A stretch of 64,000 bases of DNA from Undaria pinnatifida (Eukaryota > Sar > Phaeophyceae > Laminariales > Alariaceae), in contig JABAKD010000007.1 in the NCBI GenBank assembly GCA_012845835.1, positions 14,077,842-14,141,841 on the forward strand, read 5' to 3'. Numbering within the stretch: the first letter of the stretch is position 1; every line of letters starts with the position of its first letter. Positions 45,481 to 56,894 of this stretch are shown here, in pieces. The position numbers and the translations under genes were made by a program. The notes under the pieces were generated by a model. That model saw only the letters and a list, made by a program, of their open reading frames with translations. It was not told where the DNA came from and made no database searches.

Positions 45481-45719
45481 CCAAATGGCGCTAATGTATC
45501 CTATTTAGTTCGGGGATAGGTGCTGACAGCCCGTAAAATGCGATTGGTTCTGCTTGCGGCTGGTATTGCTGCTTTGCGGGATGTCTGTTGCCGGCCTCGG
45601 CGCTCTTTCCTCGCAGTCGCCACGCGCGGGTATGCCAACTGCGCTCACCAGGTAGATAACAGCACTGCTGTACGTAGTGCATTTCTGTGGAGTACAATCT
45701 TTTTTCAGGTCGATGACCA
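45481..45719 (+). other. Flank of the MITE-like element with a short open frame
   Basis: A 117-codon frame starts at 45520 and runs into the MITE-like element. It has no recognised domain, so I do not treat it as a gene. Confidence 0.25.
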
Positions 45720-45980
45720 AGGCTACGGTAGGGGGGGTACCCCCATTTTCACCGATGTGTTTGAGCCACTCGCACGAGTGGCTCTGTACCACACGGATGA
45801 AGATGGTTTAGGCACTTGTTTTGGCGCAGCGCTTAGATCACTTTTGCATTGCGGATTAATTTCGTTAATGTAAAACGTGAAGAAAACGTAAGATCGCATA
45901 GGAACAAAGGGGTTGCTCGCGCGAGTGACCCCTCGCCACTGAACTAAAAGGCCCATAAGGGGACCCCCCTACCGTAGCCT
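45720..45980. mobile_element. MITE-like element with 18-bp TIRs
   Basis: Ends AGGCTACGGTAGGGGGGT (45720) and its complement ending AGCCT (45980) form inverted repeats, with weaker complementarity further in. Inside is a perfect 10-bp stem hairpin GAGCCACTCG/CGAGTGGCTC (45763-45784) and an imperfect GGGGT...ACCCC stem near 45909-45932. No clear target duplication is visible, which weakens the call. Confidence 0.6.
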
Positions 45981-46429
45981 GGGTCCGATATGTGACAGCC
46001 ACATACCTACTTGAAAAGGCGCTCGATGGCATCGGAATTGTACATTCCGGGTGTTGAACTACAGCTGATGTTGCAAATCAAACGACAATAACCGAAATGC
46101 ACTCGTGTGCCTGGCCAAGACGGCGTTTGCCTTTTCTTCTACCTTTGATATGATTGTCGCAGACCTACGTTCCTACGTATGTATAGAATACTGACTGGTG
46201 GATCAAAACATCAACCTTATTTACGGAGTTTCGAAGGCTGAGTGAGAAAAGCCCCACTCCCACCCACGACCGTTGCGAAGCGGCCATCGGGCCTTCCACG
46301 GCAGGGTAGGTGCATACCATGCTGTACTAGCGTACGCGATTTCCCAGCGTTTCGCCGGAAACGGTGGAGGGTGCCAAACTTGACGAGGTCAACACATGGT
46401 ATGGCCGCTCCGGTCGGAACGCCATCGGT
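45981..46429. other. No gene recognised
   Basis: Unassigned DNA between the MITE-like element and the 195-bp satellite. Confidence 0.3.
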
Positions 46430-47700
46430 TTAATCATCGGAGGGGCGCTGAGAGCACATTGTCCATACAAGGCTGCATACGAGTGAGCGTGCGTACTTTT
46501 CGTGTCCCGTTCGGTTCGATCGTCGGAGCCGCGCTGAGAACAAAATATGCATACAAGACCCCATACGAGTGAGTGTACGTACTTTTCCCACCTTGCTCTA
46601 ACCGCAGTGTACGCGTCAGAAAGAACAACGAATCGCGTGTAAATTTTTGTATTCGAGCTCTGGTTTGACGTCATTGTCGAGTACAACAGGAATCCCAAAT
46701 CACGCTATTGTTGCGGTGGTCAATCACGGAACCCGTGCGCTTGTCGACGGTTGAGCCACACGTTCCTACGCCGCGATAATGGTTGACATGACTTTTGAAT
46801 TGCGTTCTGCCATCGAGCTCCGCAGCTCGATACAATCGCGCACTCGCCAGATGTTTGACAGTACCGGTGGATGTAGATGAGAAAATGAAGTTAACAATGG
46901 CGCCAACGTGTGTAGTCAATCGTCGTACCCCGTTTTTTACTCGTGATTTGAAGCGAACGCTCTCGACAAGGACATGGAATAGCGCGTCTTGTCTTTTTAT
47001 TCGTCTCAGAAGTTCGGCACAAGCGTACACGCCGGACTTGTGACATCATTGTCGAGTGTATGGGGATATATGAAGACAACATTGCGGTGACGCTGATGGT
47101 CAATATTCGCACTCGAGCCGTTCTCGTGGAGTAAGGCAAACATTCATACACCCGAAACTATGAGGAATCGAGCGTGCAGTTTCGCAGCCAGTCTCGGGGG
47201 GTTGAGACACGAAAAAAAACGGCACGGCGGAGCTTTGACGGTACCGGCGAGTGCGCAGGGATATACGCCATAGTAACACATAAACTGTTGGTCCATCGTC
47301 GTCATCGCTCCGTTATCGCGAATTGAAGTTAAAACAGCTCCTTTGTCTAGATATTTATCGGCGAGGATAAAGAATGAAGCGTTCGTGATACAGCAATAGG
47401 GCGCCGCGACTCGAAACAAACGTGCACGCCGGAGGTTTGACGTAACTGTCAAGTAGACAGGGATGCATTGAAGATGTCATCACGATACCGATGATGGCAC
47501 ATTGTAGTAGTGGCCACGCTTTCGTCCGATATATGAAAAAAAGGCTCCGACGCCGAGATGAACGTCGTCAAGAGGGTAGAAAATCGCGCGTGTCATGCTG
47601 CAATCGGGCTCGGCGACTCGATACAAGCGTACATGACGGAGGAATGAACTCAATGTCGAGTCTGCAGGGATAGATGAACTGCTAATTACGATGCCATTGA
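46430..47700 (+). repeat. Degenerate satellite, about 195-bp period
   Basis: The anchor GACRTCATTGTCGAGT and variants occur at about 46670, 46857, 47041, 47237, 47440 and 47648, each preceded by CTCGATACAAGCGTACACGCC-like sequence and followed by GATGGTCAATCGTCG-like sequence. Steps are 187, 184, 196, 203 and 208 bp. An 85-bp block (ATCGGAGGGGCGCTGAGAGC) is repeated at 46436 and 46521. Identity between units is low, so the array is old. Confidence 0.72.
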
Positions 47701-47715
47701 TTGTCAATCGTCGTG

Positions 47716-48127
47716 CAGCTGTCGTACAACTACTACTGTCGTACAACTACACTGTCGTACAACCACTATTGTCGTACAACCACTAGGACTGTCGTACAAC
47801 TACTACTGTTGTACAACTACTAGGACTGTCGTACAACTACTAGGACTGCCGTACAACTACTAGGACTGTCGTACAACTACTACTGTCGTACAACTACTAC
47901 TGTCGTACAACTACACTGTCGTACAACCACTATTGTCGTACAACCACTAGGACTGTCGTACAACTACTACTGTTGTACAACTACTAGGACTGTCGTACAA
48001 CTACTAGGACTGCCGTACAACTACTAGGACTGTCGTACAACTACTACTGTCGTACAACTACACTGTCGTACAACCACTATTGTCGTACAACCACTAGGAC
48101 TGTCGTACAACTACTACTGTTGTACGT
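47716..48127 (+). repeat. Minisatellite of GTCGTACAAC units
   Basis: Units such as ACTGTCGTACAACTACTAGG of about 15-20 bp alternate in a fixed order. A longer block recurs with offsets of about 165 and then 146 bp. It adjoins the end of the 195-bp satellite, whose last unit also contains GTCGTGCAGCTGTCGTAC. Confidence 0.95.
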
Positions 48128-48660
48128 TATGTCGTAATCGTCCCGTTGGGGTGAGTTGTAAGCGAAAGAAACTCCTACACCGAGATCAATGGCGCACGAA
48201 AACAAAATCCCTGGACCCTCCCCCTTCCCGCTCGGCCGGCCCGATGTATACACTAGGGCCGTGATAAGCCTTGCGTGGTTTTTTGTAGGTGCTCCATAAA
48301 CGCGACACCCTTCACCGACGACATGCGGCATCTTCGTGGCACATGGTACCGACGGCGACGCGTTTTGTGACAAACCAACAGCACACAATACGCCCACGTA
48401 ATGCTGTTTTCACGTGACATAATCTCGAGACAATCGAAGCAGTAGAGCTGTGTCCTCGGTTTTTTGCGCTGGCTTTAACAAGGCCGCTGGTATTAAGCAG
48501 CCTCTGCCGCAGGCATGGACAAGTGAGGTTTATCTACACCAAATTACTCCGCTGTGTTCGCATATCTGTGATTATCATCTTTGTCATTTCGTGTCACCCT
48601 CCTTTCTTAGTGCGCGTCGTCTTACGTATTCGTTGGGGTACAAGTAAAGCCGCATGTCCG
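48128..48660. other. No gene recognised
   Basis: Unassigned DNA. A 106-codon - strand frame (48077-48397) partly overlaps the minisatellite and has no recognised domain. Confidence 0.35.
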
Positions 48661-49856
48661 GGGTCAGAACAGCAGTAAGTAAATATGACGAGCATGAACG
48701 CCAATCGAGGACATATGCAAACATACAATATTTCAGCTTTTGATGAAATTTTGGCATTTTGGCGATTTTAACGAGGGTTGGATCTTTACATATCCGAGCC
48801 TCAGATGGACCGCAAAAACAATAGCCCACCCAGAACAGAACCCCCATTAAAGCAGCAACCCTCGCTGGAGGAACCTACGTGGCGGTCGCAATGGAGTCTA
48901 TCTAACTCATAGGCAGGCGTCGATATGGGGAGTGAAATCCATCACCAACGTTTTGCGCTACAACGTCCAACGTGACAACTGTCTTAGCTGCTACCCCCGT
49001 TTAGAACGACCCTTAGCAGCTACTGCGAACACGAGAGAATCCTGCCACGGGGACTTTGTAGCTCTCAGGAGGCACGATCAAAAAGAGCAGTGCATGTATC
49101 CCGTTCGTCGTGCGCCGACTGCACGAACTCGGACGAGAGTGAAGAAACATGTTTTTACATACACGTCCTTGTTGCACCTGCGGAAGGGGGTGCATCGACC
49201 TTCTGAGAAGCGTGCCAGTCGTTGAACCTTTCGTGTCCCAGACGAGTGAGGGCCCCGTGGGTCAGAACAGCAGTAAGTAAATATGACGAGCATGAACGCC
49301 AATCGAGGACATATGCAAACATACAATATTTCAGCTTTTGATGAAATTTTGGCATTTTGGCGATTTTAACGAGGGTTGGATCTTTACATATCCGAGCCTC
49401 AGATGGACCGCAAAAACAATAGCCCACCCAGAACAGAACCCCCATTAAAGCAGCAACCCTCGCTGGAGGAACCTACGTGGCGGTCGCATTGGAGTCAACC
49501 TAACTCATAGGCAGGCGTCGATATGGGGAGTGAAATCCATCACCAACGTTTTGCGCTACAACGTCCAACGTGACAACTGTCTTAGCTGCTACCCCCGTTT
49601 AGAACGACCCTTAGCAGCTACTGCGAACACGAGAGAATCCTGCCACGGGGACTTTGTAGCTCTCAGGAGGCACGATCAAAAAGAGCCGTGCATGTATCCC
49701 GTTCGTCGTGCGCCGACTGCACGAACTCGGACGAGAGTGAAGAAACATGTTTTTACATACACGTCCTTGTTGCACCTGCGGAAGGGGGTGCATCGACCTT
49801 CTGAGAAGCGTGCCAGTCGTTGAACCTTTCGTGTCCCAGACGAGTGAGGGCCCCGT
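48661..49856 (+). repeat. 598-bp tandem duplication (two copies)
   Basis: 48661-49258 is repeated as 49259-49856, nearly identical. Each copy holds an unrecognised 97-codon frame (48932, 49530). Differences are single bases (for example AAAAGAGCAG versus AAAAGAGCCG). Confidence 0.94.
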
Positions 49857-50114
49857 CTGTAACCGTTGTTCGAGCTGGAATGCTTTCTCCATCGTACCTG
49901 TGTCACTGCAGGTTTGACAGAGAGCGGGTTTTGTTCCCACTGACCTGGAATCTACCCGATTTTCCTTGATTAAAAAACCGATTCTACGGCATCGTTCGTC
50001 GTATACCGAGGCCATGTGTTTGTCGGCTGGGGTATTGACCGCCCGAATTGCGGACCCTCAAACCCACGTAGTGGTGCTCTTACCATGTCACGCGTCATGA
50101 GCACTCTCTCTACT
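49857..50114. other. Spacer
   Basis: No feature recognised. Confidence 0.3.
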
Positions 50115-50115
50115 G

Positions 50116-50245
50116 TAGATCTCCCTCTAGATGCAAGCCATCTCCCTCTGGATGCAAGCCATCTCCCTCTGGATGCAAGCCATGTCCCTCTGGATGCAAG
50201 CCATCTCCCTCTGGATGCAAGTCATCCCCCCCTGGATGCAAGCCG
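50116..50245 (+). repeat. 21-bp minisatellite, about six copies
   Basis: Unit CATCTCCCTCTGGATGCAAGC with a few substitutions. The period is a multiple of three, so repeated peptides appear on both strands by chance. Confidence 0.96.
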
Positions 50246-52400
50246 ATGTGGGCCAGCTTTGTTGTGTCAATGGGGCGGCCTCTTCGGACTTTGAGGCTAT
50301 ATGCTGGGCCAGAACAAAAGGTATCACCACGAAACAGGCTCACGTGCAGGAGAGCCAATTATAAATAGATAGGGGTGGAAAAGAAACCTCAGCAAGCACC
50401 AGGCACAAAGACGGACGCGGCGGCATTAGGGCTTAGACCTCAAAACCGGTGGCTTTCGCCGTATGCGGTTTGTCTCTGCACCTGCTGGACCGTTGATATG
50501 ACCGAGACAGCTAGTTCTCCGGGGTGTTTGAAGGAGGATAGGCCACCTCCATAACAAAGTTGTTTTAAGCGAGCTATTGGCGGAACCGCAAGCAGATGAT
50601 AGTTACATACATCGGCGGCGACGGCGGTATGCTGCAGTGAAGGTGCGCCGATTCTTGATATATACATTACCTGAATGGCGATGGCGCAGCGCACAAGCAA
50701 ATTCTCCACTGAAGTTCATAACGCATAATCGAAACACCTCATCAGATGCCCAATTACTGTCGCGACGTGAGAGTGGCAGCCAGGACCTAAAAAGAAAAAA
50801 ACTAAAGGTACACTCCCTCAATGACTGCTGCCCACAGCAATGTAGCGTTCTATTTGTTAACATGGCGGGGGCAAGATTACCGGTCTTCGAGAGCAAAGGA
50901 AGCGGTTAAAGAAAAGGTTACATTGGCAACGGAAGCGCAGGGTGAACCGGGCAGCGGAACACGAGGTAGAGGGGGAGAGGTGTCCATTAACATGGGGAGA
51001 GACGAAGAGCGCTCGAAAAAAGAATGGATAAATAGAAATATGAGGTTTGGGAGACAACAATCTGAAGAACGGAGAACGAAATCGTCGTACGAAAGGGAGG
51101 GTCCACAAGGGGTCGACGCCAAAAAGTGGAGAAAGGATGCGGGTCGTAGGATTCAAAGACGATTAACACTAACAGAGCGGTGGTGTTGAGGGCAGCAGCA
51201 AAAATGGCGAATATGAAGGGCGAAGAGCACTAGACGGGACGTAAGGGGGTTCGCCGACGAGACCACGAGCAAGTGTTCGCGTAGTCGGGAGTATACGGAT
51301 GATGGAAACGGTAAGAGAGCGGATATACAGAGGGCAGCATGCAAGGAAATTATCTGCTGGAACGAGGAAGGCGCTGACAAATCGCCCAGGGGGAGGAAGA
51401 GGAGGGGCGGGTCCGGGGGGGGTAACAAGAGACGGCACTCAATCGGGGGGCATGGTGGCAGCTAGTATAGCTGCTAAAATCGGAGAACCCTTTCAATATC
51501 GTGGACTGTGCGAAAGTAAGGGGCCGGACGAAACGAAGAATGAGAGGTCACGATCACGGTAAGAGTCTGGAAGGATTCCGGTAACAGTGTAGATGGGTAT
51601 AGCTATACAAACGCTCGTTTACGGTGCAGCATTTTAGCGGTGTGACACCTGTGTTTAGCGATTGGAGATTTCTTATCATCGGTTTTCGGCCCAACCTTTA
51701 CCGCCTTGTGTCTCGCCTTGAGCGTTATACGATTATAGCGATGTATACCCGAGCCGGGTTCTAGCTATATATAGCGGGTATGGCGAAAAACATGGAGAAT
51801 TTTCGTGTTCATTTCCAACCGATGCGACACTGGCACTACAACGGTAAGCACATGTTGCCGTTTGGCCGACCCCGATTCCAATTCGAATCGCTCCACTCGT
51901 TTGCGTTAGTCTGCCCCGACTCACACCCACACCCCTAGGGTGAAAGAGGACAACAGTTATGATCAAGGGGAAGGTGTTTCTGACGGCGACGAGGGAAATC
52001 ACGCTTAAAACTTGTAGAATTTTGTCTTGGTTCTGGGTGTCGGTGTGCACCAGTAGAAAGGGAAAGGGGGAATTTTTTTCGGTGACCCAATGGAATACCT
52101 AGTGTTCTTTCTAGGCGCGAGGAATAAAACCGCACACGTAAGTCGTCTGTAGCCGGCGGCGGAGTATGGGTAAACCACTTGTTGTATCCTTCGGTGCTGT
52201 TGCCGGGAGTCATCAGATGAAACAGAAGCGAAAGCGTGAACGTTTACCGTGGTTAGTGAGCTCGTCACCTTGGCACCACCGTCGAACAAGGCTAGTGTCG
52301 TTGTTGTATCCTGCTTCAGTTTTTACCATCGAGTGTGAGCTACAACATTACCGGATTATATTATCACACTTCGAAGTAATATATTATCATATAAATGTGA
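50246..52400. other. No gene recognised
   Basis: A 122-codon + frame at 50821-51189 is basic and charged (KKEWINRNMRFGRQQSEER) and could be a coding remnant; I recognise no domain. The rest is unassigned. Confidence 0.35.
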
Positions 52401-52404
52401 AACT

Positions 52405-52495
52405 ATCAAAAAAGAAGATGCACTCCAGCTGTGAAATTGAAGATTTTGTCGAACCTCATCTGACGCAACCTCCTTCAAACCTTCAACCCTCTGGC
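52405..52495 (-). repeat. R4 fragment with conserved short peptide start
   Basis: On the - strand reads MRFDKIFNFTAGV, a diverged version of MSFDEIFDLTAGV, in the usual R4 context (CACTCCAGCTGTGAAATTG on the + strand). Confidence 0.55.
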
Positions 52496-52524
52496 TGATA
52501 CCATAGAGGTATCACTTTACAGGC

Positions 52525-52558
52525 TTTCGTGTGAGTGTGAGTGTGAGTGTGAGTGTGA
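52525..52558 (+). repeat. (GTGTGA)n microsatellite
   Basis: Several GTGTGA units in a row. Confidence 0.9.
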
Positions 52559-52839
52559 AATAATATGGTTTCTGAACGACGGGGCTCCTTGTCTCTAACC
52601 CAAGTCGTCTGAAATTGGTTACTGGTTACTGGTATTGGTAATGTTTTTGCGCGAATCTCGTTGTGTACCTAGGCCATGGTATTAGTCATCTGGTAGCAAC
52701 TATATTCGTTTTCGGGAGGATGATCATGTCTTAACAGTATAATGATTGTCTAATATGTTTCGTGGTGAAGGGCATGAATTAACCTCCCGAATTGAGGAAC
52801 CTCCGAGAAAAAGTGGTGCACTTCTTTCGTGGCACGCGT

Positions 52840-54300
52840 CGTCTATGCAAGTTGTATGTGATACTCCGATCGCGCGTACTTCCTGTTGCTGGGTTTGTTT
52901 CCTCATAAAGGATATAGGTCGGCGACTCCTGTAGGAACTACAGTGTTGCTTGTACCAGGGACAACACAGGGTGATGTTAGTCAGTCTGTGCGCGGAAACT
53001 ATAAAAAAAAACTTTTCTGAAGGGGACAAAATCTGACGGCTAGCTGTGGAAGGAAAGGTATCAGTTTAGCAAGTGCATCCTGTAGGTCGTATAGCCGGTG
53101 AGGAAAGGGCGGAGTTTGCAAAGGCGTGAGGGGCTGGGTTTGCACAACAGAGAGCGGGGTTGGGGCGGGGGGGGGGGGAGGGGGCGGGTGGCGGGGCAAC
53201 TCAATCTGTGCGCGGAAACTTCAAATCCTCTTAAGGGAAAAAAAGCAGACGGATGTGGAAATAATGCATCAGTTTATCATGTATATCCTGAACACACCGT
53301 ACAACCAATGAGGAGAAGGCGGATTGTTCGAAGGGATGGGGGGAGGGAAGGAGATTTCCAGCAGCGTTATGTCCCAAAGATGTACGTGTTTGCTATACGC
53401 GTGGTGCTAGGTTTAGGCGATGGTGCGGGTGGTGGGGAAGGAGGAGACGTTTGATGGAGGGGGGGAGGGGGGGGGGGCGAATTGGAGCTACAGCATGGAT
53501 GGCAAAAATTTTTGAGGTGATATCAACTGCGTGGTAGTGTTTATTACTCTGCCAGATATTGATTTTCGGTGGGGCGTTTCAACAAAAGGGAGCAGGGAAA
53601 AAAAAGGTGGAGGGGTGCAGGGGGGGGAACGGAAATGGATTGGATCTACGGCATGAAGATCTAGAAAGATAATGAGGTGATATCAGTTGCCTGGTAGTGC
53701 TCATTACTGTGGTGGGGAGTGGGGAAAGCGCGGGCGTTGGGCGGAAGGGGGGGATGGTTGAAGATGCAGCAAAGACGGTTGAAAGACAATGAGGTGATAT
53801 CAACTGCGTGGTGTTGCATGTTTCTCTGGCGGATTTCGATTTTAGGTGGGACGTTTTTGAACACGCTTGAACAAGACGGATCGGGGAGGAGGGGGGGGGG
53901 GGGGTGGTGGTTAGGGGGGGGCGGACGGGACAACGCAATATGTGCGCAGAAACTAAATCCTTCAACGAGAAAACTATGACGGTGTTGATAGAAATGCATG
54001 ACTTTATATCACCTGCCTGGTGTCGTTGATTTTCTAGCAGATTTGATGTTGGGTGTGGCATACAACACAACGCGTTATAGCATCTTGGTGTGTTATTTTA
54101 CATGGTTCACAATTATAGAACATTTCAATCGATAGGTGCAACAACGTAGTTACCATGATTTTACCGTGCCAATGTGGCACTGCCAATAAGGGGTTCTGAC
54201 GTCGCTAATTATTATAAAAAATGAAAATACACTCCAGCTGTGAGATCGAAGATTTCGTCGAAACTCATCTTTGCAAGCTGTGTGTGATACTCCGATCTTA
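52840..54300 (+). repeat. Dispersed repeat family R4, forward copies
   Basis: Begins GTGATACTCCGATCGCGCG, then AAAGGATATAGGTCGGCGACTCC, CTGTGCGCGGAAACTATAAA, GGGGACAAAATCTGACGG, poly-G runs, GATGGTGCGGGTGGTGGGGAAGG and ATGAGGTGATATCAACTGCG repeated at 53513, 53669, 53788. It ends with the complement of MSFDEIFDLTAGVYF (54231-54276) and GTGTGATACTCCGATC. The repeated ends suggest that two R4 termini face each other. Confidence 0.72.
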
Positions 54301-54304
54301 TAAG

Positions 54305-54670
54305 ACAGATACATATTCAATAAACTATTATATCATATTGTTGGTATGATATCATGCTAACATATAATTCTATTTTATCATGCTATCATATCATAATATC
54401 AAATCATATTATCATGTCATGTTATCATTTCAGGCTATCATATCAGGCTATCATATAATGATTCCATATCATATTATAATATCATGCTATCATATCATGT
54501 CATAATATCATGCTATCATATCATGCTATCATATCATGCTATCATATCATGCTATCATATGATATTATCATGCCATACTATCGTACCATCCTATCATACC
54601 ATGCTATTATCTCAAATTATCATATCATGCAATTGTATCATGCTATCCCATGATGGTATCATATCATACT
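54305..54670 (+). repeat. Low-complexity TATCATATCATGC array
   Basis: Irregular repeats of CTATCATATCATG-like units of about 10-13 bp. Confidence 0.93.
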
Positions 54671-55150
54671 CGCACGACTGGCATTTTAACTGATGGAAAC
54701 AAGACAACCACAAAAGTTATTTTTATCAGCCCACCTTACCATGCCATCGCGGATTCATACACAAGTAGCAAAATCATAGCAGCACGAAATGAAGAGATTG
54801 CCTTTGCAGCGCAACGGGGAAGCCACTCTAGCACTCTAGCGATCGACCCCGAGCCACTTCAAGGACAGGCCCCATACAACATACAACAACATGCAACAAC
54901 AAAACAATAATACAACATAACTCCCCATCGTAGCCCTGCCCTCTCGACTGGAGAGAGAAGGCGGGAGAACACGCCAAAGAGAAACGAAGGCTAGCCGCAG
55001 ACGACAGTTGTGTACGTGCGCGAACAGCGGCTGCCATAAAGACGCATGCTTCGATAGGTAGTTTTGTGAGTCTCTCCCCATGAGGAGGTCTACACATCAC
55101 CCACATCCACATTTATTTTCTGTAAAATAATGAAGTGCACCCCGATGAAC
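54671..55150. other. No gene recognised
   Basis: Contains CAACATACAACAACATGC repeats near 54880; the rest is unassigned. Confidence 0.35.
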
Positions 55151-55159
55151 TAAACCTTG

Positions 55160-55400
55160 TTATAATAATGATAGTAGAATACCATCACGAATACTAATAC
55201 TAAAACTACTGCTCTCATACTGATACTTATACTACTAGTCTAACGCTGTTTATACTAACATACTAATTCTAATGCCAATACTAACACTAGTACTATTTTT
55301 AGTAGTACCAATTCTAAAAATAATACCAATACTAGATAAAAATACTGATACTAACACTAATACTATTACTACTAATAATACTAGTACTAATGTGTGATTA
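55160..55400 (+). repeat. Low-complexity (TACTAA)n-like tract
   Basis: Irregular ACTAATACTAA-type repeats. Confidence 0.9.
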
Positions 55401-55562
55401 TTGGCGGGGACACAGCGTGTCCCCTGCAGGTCTGCCAATTGAGCAGGTCCTCGGAGAGTACTCAATTTCGTAGCCTTCGCAGAGACGTAGCTATATTCGA
55501 TTCAACCAAAGCCCCGGATGGCCTTTGAGATCGGAGGTTCGTGCCTCCGATCTATTTCCTGA
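55388..55562. repeat. tRNA-like repeat R9, copy 1, ending in a hairpin
   Basis: Shares CCCCTGCAGGTCTGCCAATT and TTCGCAGAGACGTAGC with 58394-58515. On the - strand GCTCAATTGGCAGA resembles a tRNA D-arm. The 3' end forms a 10-bp stem AGATCGGAGG/CCTCCGATCT at 55531-55556. Confidence 0.6.
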
Positions 55563-55975
55563 CTATCCCAAATACAAAACGCCATCTTTATCATACGAAA
55601 ACCCATCTAAATGATTTTAATTACCATAGTTTCATGTTTTTTGAGGCGGTATCTTGACACCAGCCCATCCTGAAGAGCCGCATATGCAGAAACATGGGAC
55701 ATTCGGGAAACTCCAGTTCTACGAACTAGGCCATGAGTCGAAGATGCGGCTCCTCAAAACCCACTCGACCACACATCTAACAGTCTGGCTATGGAGCCAG
55801 GAACACCGGAAGAAAATATGTTGAAGGAAGCGCAGACCCTACAACGGCGAAAAGGCCACCCATCAAAAACCTGCCGCGCACCTTCGTTGTGACGAGGGCG
55901 GGGTAAGGAAAGGCTCGAGAACCTGCCGCATACCGCCGATGTGGCGGTGGGGCTCTACGTCAAACCACACTGTAT
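55563..55975. other. No gene recognised
   Basis: Contains repeated AACCTGCCGCRCACC/AACCTGCCGCATACC (55869, 55921) and no recognised gene. Confidence 0.3.
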
Positions 55976-55977
55976 AC

Positions 55978-56285
55978 CGGTCGCCCCGGTGGCGTATCAG
56001 GTTTTTCCTCGAGCCTGGTATAGGTCAGTTTCGTGAGTTCGAGCCCCGCCGACTGCATATTCGTATAAATTCGTTGGGACTTTTTCTTGTGCACAATTTG
56101 ACTTGCGGAAAGCGCGAGAGCGTGAGTTAGCAACACTCGATGAAAAATCGACGAGCAGTGGGATTGCTGAACCCTATGCGCGATAAAAATTGAAGGCAAG
56201 AACCGGGGGGGAGAAGGGACGACACCTGTGACCACGGCTTGTCCAGAAGCTGGAAAGTAAAAGTGTGAGAAAGAAGAAGAAAAGA
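55978..56285 (+). mobile_element. SINE A, copy 5
   Basis: A box TGGCGTATCAGG 55990-56001 and B box GAGTTCGAGCCC about 56035, complete body with TCGATGAAAAATCGA, and 3' end ACGGCTTGTCCAGAAGCTGG with AAG-rich tail. Confidence 0.88.
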
Positions 56286-56894
56286 AGAAGAAAGAACGTC
56301 AAACCAAATACAGGAAGGGCACCATGGCGAGGCGAGCCATCGTCGATATGGAGGGGAACACAGACGCTAATATACGAGGGAGAAATTGTTGTAAAAACCT
56401 CCCTCGGGCCATCGGCATGGGGGGGGGGTGGATGAGGAAATATCAAATTACCGGAATGGAAGGTTGCAAAACCTGCAGATCCTCGAGTGGGGGGAGTGTT
56501 TAGGCGAATAAGCAAAATAGAACAAATACGACACACCAGCAAAAATAAAAGGATGGCAGACAGACTCGTACATAGTCCTGTACCACGTTACGCGCGAACA
56601 GGGTACCCTGGTCGCCCCCCGACGCTTGGCTAAGGAGGGCGTCGGCAGGGCTAAAATGAACAACGACAAAAAATCGACAGCCCTGCGCCTCAGATACCGG
56701 TGTTTTACCCGAACCCTGGCTCGGCACTGAGCAGAGGGTTCGGCAGAACAAAACGAACAGAAGAAAAAATGGAAAGAACTGCCCCATAATCAGACCAAGA
56801 CTCGCAAAACACAACAAATAACCCAACGACAAAGGCTGAAATCTCATAGCACCTCAAAATGGCGTACTATCGAGGAGTGGTGGCAGCTTGGAAG
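56286..56894 (-). other. Probable 3' region of the Ty3 relic
   Basis: Immediately downstream, on the - strand, of the integrase relic. An open stretch with DALLSQASGGDQGTLFARN (about 56640-56580) may be non-coding LTR-proximal sequence. I cannot define an LTR or polypurine tract. Confidence 0.35.

Noticed and set aside
50127-50364. Repeated peptide genes
   Set aside because: Read-through of a 21-bp minisatellite on both strands.
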